Part shown: positions 1 through 6,511 of the stretch, in pieces | Position numbering within the stretch: the stretch's first letter is position 1 | Layout: every line of letters starts with the position of its first letter | NCBI GenBank assembly: GCA_964429355.1 | Contig: CAYSCH010000240.1 | Span: 1 to 14,807 of the forward strand | Length of the DNA: 14,807 nucleotides | Reading direction: 5' to 3' | Source of the DNA: JAAYAY01 sp964429355 | Lineage (GTDB): Bacteria; Planctomycetota; Planctomycetia; Pirellulales; Thermoguttaceae | Program-made: the position numbers and the translations under genes | The notes under the pieces: generated by a model | The model's database searches: none | What the model was told of the DNA's origin: nothing | The model's input: the letters and a program-made list of their open reading frames with translations, nothing else

Positions 1-845
1 AGTTCCAGTTCGACTACGTCTCCTGCATCTCCGACCCGGCTCGCGAGGCGGCCGATTGTGGGGCCACGGTTCGATATTACGACAACCAACCGCCGGCCAT
101 CGACGAGACACGGGCCCTTCTGGCGGACAAGAGAGTGCTGGCAGGCCTCAAGACACCCGATCCGCTGGGAGGCGGGCGAATGCACGATCGCGTCCAGGCA
201 GCGGCGATCTTCAAGCAGCGAGTCGGTGGGCAACTCCTCATCGAGGGCTGGATCGAGGGTCCTTGCGCCGAAGCAGCCGACCTCCGCGGCATCAATTCGC
301 TGATGGTCGATTTCTTCGACGACCCCGTTTTTGTGCGGGATCTGTTCGAGTTCGTTGTCCACATGGAGCTTGCGTTTGCCAAGGCCCAGATCGACGCCGG
401 AGTGGACATCGTGGGGATGGGGGATGCGGCGGCCTCGCTGGTGGGCCCGCAGATCTACCACGAGTTCGTGCTCCCCTACGAGCGGCGGATAATCGAAGGG
501 ATCCACGAAATGGGCGGCCGGGTACGATTGCACATCTGCGGAAACACCGGAAAGAGCCTCGCCGAGATTGGCACGCTCAAGGCGGATCTTGTCGATCTGG
601 ACTTCATGGTTTCCGTTGCGGCCGCCCGTGCGGCGATGGGGCCGGACCAAGTTTTCACGGGCAATATCGATCCTGTGGCCGTCGTCCGCAACGGCACTCC
701 GGAGGGTATCACGGCGGCCGTCGCCCGATGCCACGTGGAAGCTGGCCCGCGCTACGTGGTGGCCGCCGGATGTGAGATCCCGCGGGATACCCCAAGGGCG
801 AATGTTGAGGCCCTGACCGATTACTCGAAATCCCACGCACCGTAA
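1..845 (+). CDS. Uroporphyrinogen decarboxylase-like (MtaA/CmuA-type) protein, 5'-truncated by window edge
   Basis: The open frame enters from the left edge (first full codon at base 3) and ends at TAA 843-845, so about 280 C-terminal residues of a family usually 330-370 long are visible. The URO-D fold is recognisable from three segments: a HICGNT motif after the VRL strand; an MGPDQVFTGNIDP segment; and a closing AAGCEIPRDTPRANVEAL segment. In the MtaA/CmuA and corrinoid methyltransferase branch, the His and Cys of HxCGN and the late Cys are zinc ligands that activate a thiol or methyl acceptor. True HemE lacks this HxCGN site. The protein is therefore more likely a methyltransferase or decarboxylase paralogue than the haem-pathway enzyme. 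Substrate and partner corrinoid protein cannot be told from here. The ATG at 135 is internal, because conserved sequence continues upstream of it. It converges on the HAD gene with about 80 bp between them and no clear terminator. Confidence 0.85.
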   Translation, partial: FQFDYVSCISDPAREAADCGATVRYYDNQPPAIDETRALLADKRVLAGLKTPDPLGGGRMHDRVQAAAIFKQRVGGQLLIEGWIEGPCAEAADLRGINSLMVDFFDDPVFVRDLFEFVVHMELAFAKAQIDAGVDIVGMGDAAASLVGPQIYHEFVLPYERRIIEGIHEMGGRVRLHICGNTGKSLAEIGTLKADLVDLDFMVSVAAARAAMGPDQVFTGNIDPVAVVRNGTPEGITAAVARCHVEAGPRYVVAAGCEIPRDTPRANVEALTDYSKSHAP

Positions 846-924
846 CGCAGTTGCGCAAAGATTGTCGAGAACGCGTCTTTTCCTGGTAAACCAAGCCAAG
901 AAAAACTCACCAAGACGACGTACC

Positions 925-1611
925 CTATCCCAGCCCGAGTGCTGTCAGGATTCTGGGGTCGGCGAGGCTCTCAGCCACCAGGTCGGCCATGCTGAAATCG
1001 TGCACGACGGTCAACCCGGCGGGCACCGCCACCGTGTATGCGCCTGCCGCGGCTGCCGCCGAACAGCCCGCCTGGCTGTCTTCCAGGACCATCATTTCAG
1101 CCGCCTTGACACCAAATCGGGCGGCCGCCTTCTGGTAGATTTCCGGATCCGGCTTACCGTGGGTGATATCGACGGCCGTCAGAACGAACTCAAAACGGCG
1201 CCGCATGGCGAACCGCGACAGCACGGCTTCCACAACGTCCGGATTGCTGCTCGTGCAGATCGCCTTGGGGATCGACGCCCCTTCCAGCCCGTCGAGCAGG
1301 TCGAGCAATCCCAGCATGGGTGCGACACTGTCGTCGAGGAGGCTGATGAAGACCTGAGCCGATTCGGCGGCCATCGCTTCCCAGGTATCGTCCAGCGAGT
1401 GCCATTGGATGATTGTCTCGAAGCAAGCCTGGGGCGGGCGGCCCATAATCGCATGACTGAGCTCTTCCGTATACTCGCATCCCCGCCGCCGCATCAATTC
1501 CGAACCGACTCTCCAATAGACGTCCTCCGTGTTGAACATCAGGCCGTCCAGATCGAAGGCCACCGCCTTGATCGTTCGAGATGAAGTCTGAGAATTGCCG
1601 TCGGCCGTCAC
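925..1611 (-). CDS. HAD-superfamily hydrolase, subfamily IA (beta-phosphoglucomutase/phosphatase-like)
   Basis: This 228-residue protein has all four HAD motifs. Motif I is DLDGLMFNTE with D20 (nucleophile) and D22. Motif II is ICTSS near 118-122. Motif III is K153 in GKPDPEIY. Motif IV is LEDSQAG with E177/D178 binding Mg2+. An alpha-helical cap lies between motifs I and II (about 30-105), as in C1-cap IA enzymes such as beta-phosphoglucomutase, phosphoglycolate phosphatase and 2-deoxyglucose-6-phosphatase. The family hydrolyses or isomerises small phosphorylated metabolites in the cytoplasm through a phospho-aspartate; the substrate is not predictable. The start is a GTG at 1611, preceded by GGAG about 9 bases upstream. 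No ATG precedes motif I, so a non-ATG start is required. It is the last gene of the minus-strand run, about 280 bp below the GNAT gene, so it probably has its own promoter in the gap. Confidence 0.9.
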   Translation of the reverse strand: MTADGNSQTSSRTIKAVAFDLDGLMFNTEDVYWRVGSELMRRRGCEYTEELSHAIMGRPPQACFETIIQWHSLDDTWEAMAAESAQVFISLLDDSVAPMLGLLDLLDGLEGASIPKAICTSSNPDVVEAVLSRFAMRRRFEFVLTAVDITHGKPDPEIYQKAAARFGVKAAEMMVLEDSQAGCSAAAAAGAYTVAVPAGLTVVHDFSMADLVAESLADPRILTALGLG

Positions 1612-1634
1612 AGGGGGAGTCTCCGCAAGAGCAA

Positions 1635-1653
1635 GGTAAACCTATAATTTACC
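1635..1653. promoter_or_regulatory. Inverted repeat GGTAAA-N7-TTTACC upstream of the HAD gene
   Basis: Perfect 6-bp arms (1635-1640 and 1648-1653) enclose a 7-nt AT-rich centre, 24 bases upstream of the HAD GTG start. The position suits an operator or a -10 region for the minus-strand gene. The plus strand happens to read TATAAT at 1643-1648, but no plus-strand gene follows. The regulator is unknown and the arms are short, so this is only a candidate. Confidence 0.3.
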
Positions 1654-1810
1654 GAGCTTCCGCAGGGCCGACCAGGGCGGCGATAGGACCTCGTCAGAAG
1701 GGGAAGGGTTTCCAGAGGATAGCCGCCTCCGCAAGGGCGTGAGAGTAGCCGAGGCCGCCAGACGAGGAAGAAGTGCCGGAATGCCCAGATTATGCGGATT
1801 CGGCTGCTTT

Positions 1811-1884
1811 GCGTTCGAGGCCAAATTCTGGCGAATTCAGTTACGATGCGTTCGAGGCCAAATTCTGGCGAATTCAGCTACGGT
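1811..1884. repeat. Two tandem copies of a 37-bp intergenic repeat with an internal AATTC/GAATT hairpin
   Basis: Bases 1811-1847 and 1848-1884 are head-to-tail copies differing at two positions near the 3' end (ttacgat versus ctacggt). Each copy holds AATTC-TGGC-GAATT, a 5-bp stem with a 4-nt loop. The array lies in the gap between the GNAT and HAD genes, ending 10 bases before the GNAT stop codon. Nothing coding is convincing in 1612-1894. The unit resembles short dispersed intergenic repeats rather than a regulatory operator, but other copies can only be sought in the full genome. Confidence 0.8.
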
Positions 1885-1894
1885 CCGAAATCGT

Positions 1895-3031
1895 TCAGCC
1901 GAGCCAGGCTGCCGCGTGACGGGAAACGCGGGACAGCCGCCGGGCTGACCGGATCCCCATCCAGATTGTCTTCGAGACGATTCGTGGCGGACAGATCGCG
2001 AGCCGCCCGATGGCATATGTTTCGGTCGCCCACGACGCGAGGGCTCGATTGATCGGCCCCTGAAAGTCGATGAACCGGAGATTGGGATCGTCGCACCCGG
2101 CCTCGATCACGTGATACCGCAGCAGATGCCCTGGCCCGAACTCGCGGTAGTCTTCGTCATAACCTACCTTGAAGGAATGGTACACGCCCTTGCCAAACCA
2201 TCCGAGTTCAAAGGCGATCTCGCGGCCGCCGCATTCGAGAAAAGCCAGCCTCAGAGAGTCCTGCCGGGCGAAATACTTGGCTTGCCGCCGATAGAACTCG
2301 AAAATGCCCCTATTTCGCAGCACGCTCGTTCCGGCTCTTCCCTTCCAACCACTATCTTCCAGGGCGAAGGCCCGACGCATGGCGTCGTCAAGTTCGTCCG
2401 GCTTCAGGTGGTCGAAGAGTCGCACTTCGACCCGGCCCTTGCTTTCCAGCCGTTTCAGATCTTTGCGAATGGATCGCTGGAGGTTCTTGGAACGTCCTGC
2501 CAGATAATCGTCGAACGGCTTCTGGAGCGATACCCGTCCAATCTCGAACCCGGGACGAACGTCAACTTCCATACCTCGATTGACGAGCGCCTCCGCCAGG
2601 TTCGTCCAGCGTTTGGTCTGGTAGGGCACCATTTCAAACCACAGGAGCGGCCAGGGCAAGTTGCCCATGGCATCGGCGAGGTGCTCCGCAATCGCGACCG
2701 TGCCGGCCGTCTCGTCGAGCAGCAATTCCCCATTGGCCGACCAGGGATTGAGCGACAAATCGCCCACGGGGACCATCCGGCCAAGATCGCGTCCAACGAG
2801 CGGCAGAATTCCCACCAGACGGTCGCCCTGGCGAACGGTTATGAGACGCACTCGTCTTCCGGCCCCAAACTGCTCGATCCAAAGGGCTACTGGTTCTGCG
2901 CGAACGGTTGGCATGGTCAGGTCGCTGCGCTGCCACAGATCGTCCCAGTCTCCAGCGAGTGCGCGCAGGGCATCGACGGATTGGAGGACTTCAACGTGAA
3001 CGCTGCTGGTGGGCGGGTGTGGCTTGGACAT
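1895..3031 (-). CDS. GNAT-fold acyltransferase, CelD/BcsL (Acetyltransf_6, FemAB-like) family
   Basis: Taking ATG 3031 gives 378 residues. The first half (about 10-165) is a divergent GNAT domain. The second (about 180-335) is the recognisable Acetyltransf_6 part: NLQRSIRKDLKRL, then a Trp-containing helix (DSGWKGRAGTS), then YDEDYREFGPGHLLRYHVIE, then the DFQGP strand. This tandem layout is typical of CelD/FemAB-like enzymes. They transfer an acyl or aminoacyl group to polysaccharide or peptidoglycan precursors at the cytoplasmic side of the membrane and often sit in exopolysaccharide loci. Two in-frame starts lie upstream (ATG 3103, TTG 3160). ATG 3031 is preferred because similarity begins just after it (VHVEVLQSVDALRALAGDW) and the stretch upstream is a palindromic leader. 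It sits downstream of the Nudix gene on the same strand, about 110 bp away. Substrate unknown. Confidence 0.82.
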   Translation of the reverse strand: MSKPHPPTSSVHVEVLQSVDALRALAGDWDDLWQRSDLTMPTVRAEPVALWIEQFGAGRRVRLITVRQGDRLVGILPLVGRDLGRMVPVGDLSLNPWSANGELLLDETAGTVAIAEHLADAMGNLPWPLLWFEMVPYQTKRWTNLAEALVNRGMEVDVRPGFEIGRVSLQKPFDDYLAGRSKNLQRSIRKDLKRLESKGRVEVRLFDHLKPDELDDAMRRAFALEDSGWKGRAGTSVLRNRGIFEFYRRQAKYFARQDSLRLAFLECGGREIAFELGWFGKGVYHSFKVGYDEDYREFGPGHLLRYHVIEAGCDDPNLRFIDFQGPINRALASWATETYAIGRLAICPPRIVSKTIWMGIRSARRLSRVSRHAAAWLG

Positions 3032-3067
3032 TGGCGATGCTACCGCGGTCAAGCGGTCCAGATGACT

Positions 3068-3108
3068 GCATACGGAGTATGCCTGCTGCTTCCCTTGAAG
3101 CATACTCC
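3068..3108 (-). promoter_or_regulatory. Nested inverted repeats in the leader of the GNAT gene
   Basis: GCATAC (3068-3073) pairs with GTATGC (3077-3082). The overlapping GGAGTATGC (3074-3082) pairs perfectly with GCATACTCC (3100-3108). The 17-nt loop of the latter can form its own GCTTC/GAAGC stem on the minus strand. The structures are mutually exclusive. They lie between the Nudix stop (3141) and the GNAT start (3031), so they could be a processing or attenuating hairpin, a weak terminator without a U-tract, or an operator. Confidence 0.4.
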
Positions 3109-3140
3109 ACGTGAGCGGTTCGGCTGGCCTGCTATCGCCC

Positions 3141-3776
3141 CTACAATCGTTGCGACGCAATCTCGTGGGTGACGGTCACCAGTTCGCCGAGAATCAGGCA
3201 GGTCGCACCCCAGATTTGACAGGTTTGCCAGGCGAAGTGGGGCGACTGGTAGATGCAGCCGAGGTGGCTCCGCTGGTGGCTGGAGAGATTGGCCGGATCA
3301 AGGAGATGATCCAGCGGGACTTCCAGAATCTCGTCCACTTCCCGAGGATTCGGAACGAACCGGGGCCGCCGATCGCAGACCGCCACGAACGGATCGACCC
3401 GATAGTTGCTCACGTGAACGTAGATCGGTGATAGCGAACCGAGAATCCGAGGCGTCACATCCTCCGCACCGACCTCTTCATGGAACTCGCGGATTGCGGC
3501 CTCGATGGGCGTCTCTCCCGGCTCGACGGCCCCGCCCGGCAGACTGATCTGTCCCGCATGGTCCGGAAGGTGCTGCGGACGCAGGGTCAGCGGCAGGTGC
3601 CATCGATCCTCGATCGGATAGAGGAGCGCCAACACGGCCGCGGGTTTCGCTTCGGGCGGAATCTGTGCAACGCTCGGTCCGGGACGCCCTACCGCCGCAT
3701 AGCGGCTGCCTTCCATCGGTCCAGGCAAGGGCGATTTCAGACGGACAGCGAGTCGCTCGGGGAGATCGCAGTTCAT
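3141..3776 (-). CDS. Nudix hydrolase, CoA-diphosphatase (NudL/YeaB) type
   Basis: The 211-residue protein carries a perfect Nudix box at about 82-104: G(x5)E(x7)REFHEEVGA, with E97, E100 and E101 as Mg2+ ligands. Directly before it is LTLRPQHLPDHAGQISLPGG. This matches the LLTxR...GxxxFPGG signature (UPF0035/NuCoA) that marks CoA pyrophosphatases such as E. coli NudL and eukaryotic NUDT7. Such enzymes cleave CoA or acyl-CoA to 3',5'-ADP and 4'-phosphopantetheine in the cytoplasm. The ATG at 3776 overlaps the stop of the upstream membrane-protein gene as ATGA, so translation is probably coupled. The N-terminal 40 residues are extra to the core domain and Pro-rich. Other nucleotide-diphosphate substrates remain possible. 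It is not a Nudix-type transcription factor, since no winged-helix domain follows. Confidence 0.9.
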   Translation of the reverse strand: MNCDLPERLAVRLKSPLPGPMEGSRYAAVGRPGPSVAQIPPEAKPAAVLALLYPIEDRWHLPLTLRPQHLPDHAGQISLPGGAVEPGETPIEAAIREFHEEVGAEDVTPRILGSLSPIYVHVSNYRVDPFVAVCDRRPRFVPNPREVDEILEVPLDHLLDPANLSSHQRSHLGCIYQSPHFAWQTCQIWGATCLILGELVTVTHEIASQRL

Positions 3777-5731
3777 GGCATTTCGGACGGATCGAAGGCC
3801 TGGTTCGGTGCTTCGACCGACCCAGCGTCTTCCGGCGTCAACCAGGCGGGGGGCAAAGGTGGAAGGTCCATACGGTAAACGATATACGTCCGGTTCTCAT
3901 AGAGCACACGGAAATCCCGCTTCCGGGGCCATCGGTAGGTGATCAGATAGGGAGCATCGTATTTCTCACCCAGATATCGGAGTCGCCGGGAGTCGAGCCG
4001 GGACAACGAATTGTTCCATCCGCCACCGATGAGCGGGTCATCGTGCCGGTGGATGTCGAGCACGCAATTCCACCATGCCACCATCGATTGCGCATCCTGC
4101 GGAATGTCTTTCCAGGAGACGACCTCGCTCCGCTGGGCATACCACTTGAATGTCTGGCCCATCAACGGCGTCAAGAACCGAGCATCGGCCGGCACTTCTC
4201 CGGCTTTGGCAATCCACTGGCAGGCATCGACCCAGGCCCAATAATCCCAAATGCGGTCCGCGCGCGGAATAGTGGGAGCGATCCGCATGGAGACTGCGGC
4301 CGCCATGTGGGCCCCGGGCGCAAGGAGCAACAAGGCCGCGCTCATCCAAGCGATCGCGGCCATTCGAATCTGCTTGACCTGGGGGATCGGCAGCAGGCGT
4401 TTTTCGACCAGCAGGAGACCGCCCACAACGATCGCAGCGGCCAGGCCGGCCGCAGCTTCCCACGCCAGCCAGTACTCCGCCATGGTACCCACCGCGGTCA
4501 GCAACCGGGCAATCAGGAACAGGCCCCCCAGAACGACAATTCCCGAGAGAATCAGCGCCAGGCGCCGGCCACGGACCCATGCGAGCCTGGCCCTCGCACC
4601 GATCCCCATGAGGAACTCAGGGCCGGCCAGAGCAACGCCCATTGGCACGGCAACGTCGGAAAGGCGAAACCAGTAGAACCGCAACAAACCGGCCCGACGC
4701 GCCGGATCGGAGAACCCGACGGCAATGGCAAGGCCCGCCAGGGAAAGCAGCAACGTCCCGGCAACAAAGGCCTGCAGGCGGTTGTTCTCAATCGATCGCG
4801 GCCCCCAATGCCACATCGCGGCCCAGACCCCCACCAAGAGTATGAAACGCAACATGAATCCGGGGGGAAAGCCGCCGGGATCCAGATGGTGCCTGAGTCG
4901 AAGGAAGACATAGATCTGGTTGGCGAACTCGACCACCGCCGGATCGGTTCGCCAGGTGAGTGCCAACGAGGGAATGAGCCCGGGGAGGGAGAGCAGGAAT
5001 CCCAGCGCAAGAGACGGGATCATGGACCGAAAGGTTGGCCGGCCTTGGCCGATCAGGAGCCAGGCAATCCCCGCGGCCACGACGGCCCAACCACCGACGA
5101 GAACGTGAAAAGCTGCGGCGGCTCCCAAGAGCGGCCAGACATGTGTGAATCGGCCCAGGGCCAAGGCCTCGAGCCCGAGAAACGTGAGCACGTAGGAAAA
5201 TCCCTTGGCTTCCACCCCTCCGATCACCCACTCACCGGCCATGTGACCATGTTCCATCAGGCACACCAGCAAGGCGGCCGTCCACACGGACGCCCACGGT
5301 CGCGGCAGAACCGCCCGGCTGAGACGCTGCCACGACCATGCCAGGAGCGCCCAGGTGATCAATCTTCCTCCCCAGGCGATCAGAGTGGGCGGGAAGAACA
5401 ATGCCAGCCAGCCCAAGGAGAGGTAGAAGGTTGCATGGGTATCCGAAGAATTCAGGAACGAATCGCCGGGGATCCACTGCGGGTTCCAGGAATGGATCGC
5501 CTTGCCGATATAGTAGGGCTCGTTCACTTCGGGGACCGGCCAGGCCCCCTGGATGAAGAACACAACGAAAACTAATACCACCTCCAACGCAACCAGGCTC
5601 GTGGTGCGACGAGAAACGGCAGTGGTTGGAGTAACCGGCTGGCTCAACAGAGATCCATCCACAAAGAACAGAGGCAACCGTGGGCACTCCGCCTGGACCG
5701 CCAGGAGTGCCCCAGAGAATAAGGATAACAC
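3773..5731 (-). CDS. Large polytopic membrane protein with C-terminal soluble domain (GT-C/DUF6798-like), function unknown
   Basis: This 652-residue protein starts at a non-ATG codon. GTG 5731 is the first; GTG or TTG codons within the next 40 codons are alternatives, and none has a clear ribosome site. About ten hydrophobic segments occupy residues 45-480, with the first at about 44-62. Acidic and aromatic loop motifs include VPEVNEPYYIGKA (about 67-78) and DTHATFYLSLG. An FHVLVGGW motif sits at about 208-215. Residues from about 485 form a soluble, probably periplasmic, domain with ARFLTP, GQTFKWYAQRSEVVSWKDIPQDA and WWN. The acid-bearing first loop and layout recall GT-C glycosyltransferases that use lipid-linked sugars. 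The tail resembles the domain I remember as DUF6798; both assignments are from memory and tentative. It overlaps the Nudix gene by 4 bp. Confidence 0.7.
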   Translation of the reverse strand: MLSLFSGALLAVQAECPRLPLFFVDGSLLSQPVTPTTAVSRRTTSLVALEVVLVFVVFFIQGAWPVPEVNEPYYIGKAIHSWNPQWIPGDSFLNSSDTHATFYLSLGWLALFFPPTLIAWGGRLITWALLAWSWQRLSRAVLPRPWASVWTAALLVCLMEHGHMAGEWVIGGVEAKGFSYVLTFLGLEALALGRFTHVWPLLGAAAAFHVLVGGWAVVAAGIAWLLIGQGRPTFRSMIPSLALGFLLSLPGLIPSLALTWRTDPAVVEFANQIYVFLRLRHHLDPGGFPPGFMLRFILLVGVWAAMWHWGPRSIENNRLQAFVAGTLLLSLAGLAIAVGFSDPARRAGLLRFYWFRLSDVAVPMGVALAGPEFLMGIGARARLAWVRGRRLALILSGIVVLGGLFLIARLLTAVGTMAEYWLAWEAAAGLAAAIVVGGLLLVEKRLLPIPQVKQIRMAAIAWMSAALLLLAPGAHMAAAVSMRIAPTIPRADRIWDYWAWVDACQWIAKAGEVPADARFLTPLMGQTFKWYAQRSEVVSWKDIPQDAQSMVAWWNCVLDIHRHDDPLIGGGWNNSLSRLDSRRLRYLGEKYDAPYLITYRWPRKRDFRVLYENRTYIVYRMDLPPLPPAWLTPEDAGSVEAPNQAFDPSEMP

Positions 5732-5825
5732 AAATCACCGAATTCTGACGCAAGAGACGGGCGCAACCGAGTGCGGGGCAAGCCCAGCTATCACGGGGTC
5801 TTCGTTTTCCAGTGCGGGACAGGAA

Positions 5826-5875
5826 GGACGCCGGCTGAAGCCGGGACTCCAACCAGCGCGGGCGAGCCCGGGCTG
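5826..5875. repeat. REP-like element: two adjacent small hairpins
   Basis: CCGGC-TGAA-GCCGG (5831-5844) is preceded by GGAC. A second stem follows at 5854-5875: CAGC, a G-G mismatch, then CGGG-CGAG-CCCG and GCTG. Together they make the compact double-hairpin form of REP/BIME elements. They lie in the 184-bp spacer between the membrane-protein start and the 3' end of the MORN gene. A transposase tail of the REP-associated type occurs elsewhere in the window (9693-9806), which fits a RAYT/REP genome. An additional role as transcript-end structure for the xylB-MORN transcript is possible. Confidence 0.55.
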
Positions 5876-5896
5876 TCTTCATGACGACCACCAGGC

Positions 5897-5915
5897 ATCA
5901 CGCAAGGCCATTCAG
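5897..5915. repeat. Direct repeat copy 1 (19 bp, 18 identical to copy 2), abutting the MORN stop codon
   Basis: ATCACGCAAGGCCATTCAG here matches ATCGCGCAAGGCCATTCAG at 6493-6511, with 15 consecutive identical bases. This copy ends at the base next to the TAA (minus strand) of the MORN gene. The two copies are in the same orientation and 596 bp apart, and bracket the whole gene. Confidence 0.85.
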
Positions 5916-6416
5916 TTAGATCGGCGGTTCCATGCCCCCCCTGCCTGCGGGCGAGCCCTGGTCGCACGATCCAGCCGGTTGGATCGGCTCGCTTGCCGTC
6001 TGGCGATGATGGCGACCTTCGGCATCCCAGGTATCCCAGTTCCCCACCCTCTCTCCTGCGTGGTAGTAGCCCTCTTCTTCCTTGGTTCCATCTTCATACC
6101 AGGACGTCCACAGCCCGTCTTCCAGGCCTTCGGTGTAGTTGCCCCGGCTGTCCAAGCGGCCATTTCTGTGCCAATAGGTCCACAGGCCGACCTTGCGGCC
6201 GTCGCGATACTGGCCGGAACAGTCGATCTGGCCGTTGTCGAACCAGAAGGTCCACTCCCCCTCCTTCAGGCCACTCCGATAGGTACCGCGGGCCCAGACC
6301 TGGCCGTTTTCGTAGTACCAGACCCAGGCGTCCTCGCGCAGGCCGCTGGCCAAGCGGCCGATGGCCTTCACCGTGCCGCCGGGATAGCGGGAGCGAATTT
6401 CGCTCTCCGGCGGCAT
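5916..6416 (-). CDS. MORN-variant / YwqK-like repeat protein (five 24-residue repeats)
   Basis: From ATG 6416 this is 166 residues. Five tandem 24-residue units (about 11-130) follow the pattern Y-x-N-G-x5-G-x-Y-x2-G-x3-G-x-W-x2-W, for example YENGQVWARGTYRSG then LKEGEWTFW. This is the MORN_2 signature found in proteins annotated as YwqK-family antitoxins, phosphatidylinositol-kinase-like repeat proteins and various secreted planctomycetal proteins. It folds as a beta-hairpin meander for binding partners or lipids and has no enzymatic motif. The 36-residue tail is Gly/Pro-rich. An in-frame TTG at 6443, six bases after GAAGGA, may be the real start, adding nine residues. No toxin partner is adjacent; xylB ends 65-90 bp upstream. 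The gene is bracketed by a direct repeat and may be acquired. The antitoxin label in databases should not be taken as function. Confidence 0.8.
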   Translation of the reverse strand: MPPESEIRSRYPGGTVKAIGRLASGLREDAWVWYYENGQVWARGTYRSGLKEGEWTFWFDNGQIDCSGQYRDGRKVGLWTYWHRNGRLDSRGNYTEGLEDGLWTSWYEDGTKEEEGYYHAGERVGNWDTWDAEGRHHRQTASEPIQPAGSCDQGSPAGRGGMEPPI

Positions 6417-6492
6417 TTCGGACAAAGGGGACTGCTGTGTCAAGTTGATTCCTTCGGGTAGGTTGATCTTCAAAACGACAATTCTTCCGCGA

Positions 6493-6511
6493 ATCGCGCA
6501 AGGCCATTCAG
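6493..6511. repeat. Direct repeat copy 2, spanning the xylB stop codon
   Basis: The same 19-bp sequence as 5897-5915 with one substitution (A to G). On the minus strand it contains the TGA stop of xylB (6510-6508), so the sequence after the MORN gene is a copy of the end of xylB and its first downstream bases. Confidence 0.85.

Noticed and set aside
1643..1648. Plus-strand TATAAT in the HAD-GNAT gap as a promoter for a small RNA
   Set aside because: No matching -35 lies 16-18 bp upstream and no terminator follows; it is explained by the centre of an inverted repeat.
3665..5575. A 636-codon open frame on the plus strand opposite the membrane-protein gene
   Set aside because: It is antisense to a protein with clear transmembrane segments; its own translation is low-complexity, rich in Gly, Arg, Gln and Pro, with no recognisable domain. 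It is a by-product of high GC at third codon positions.
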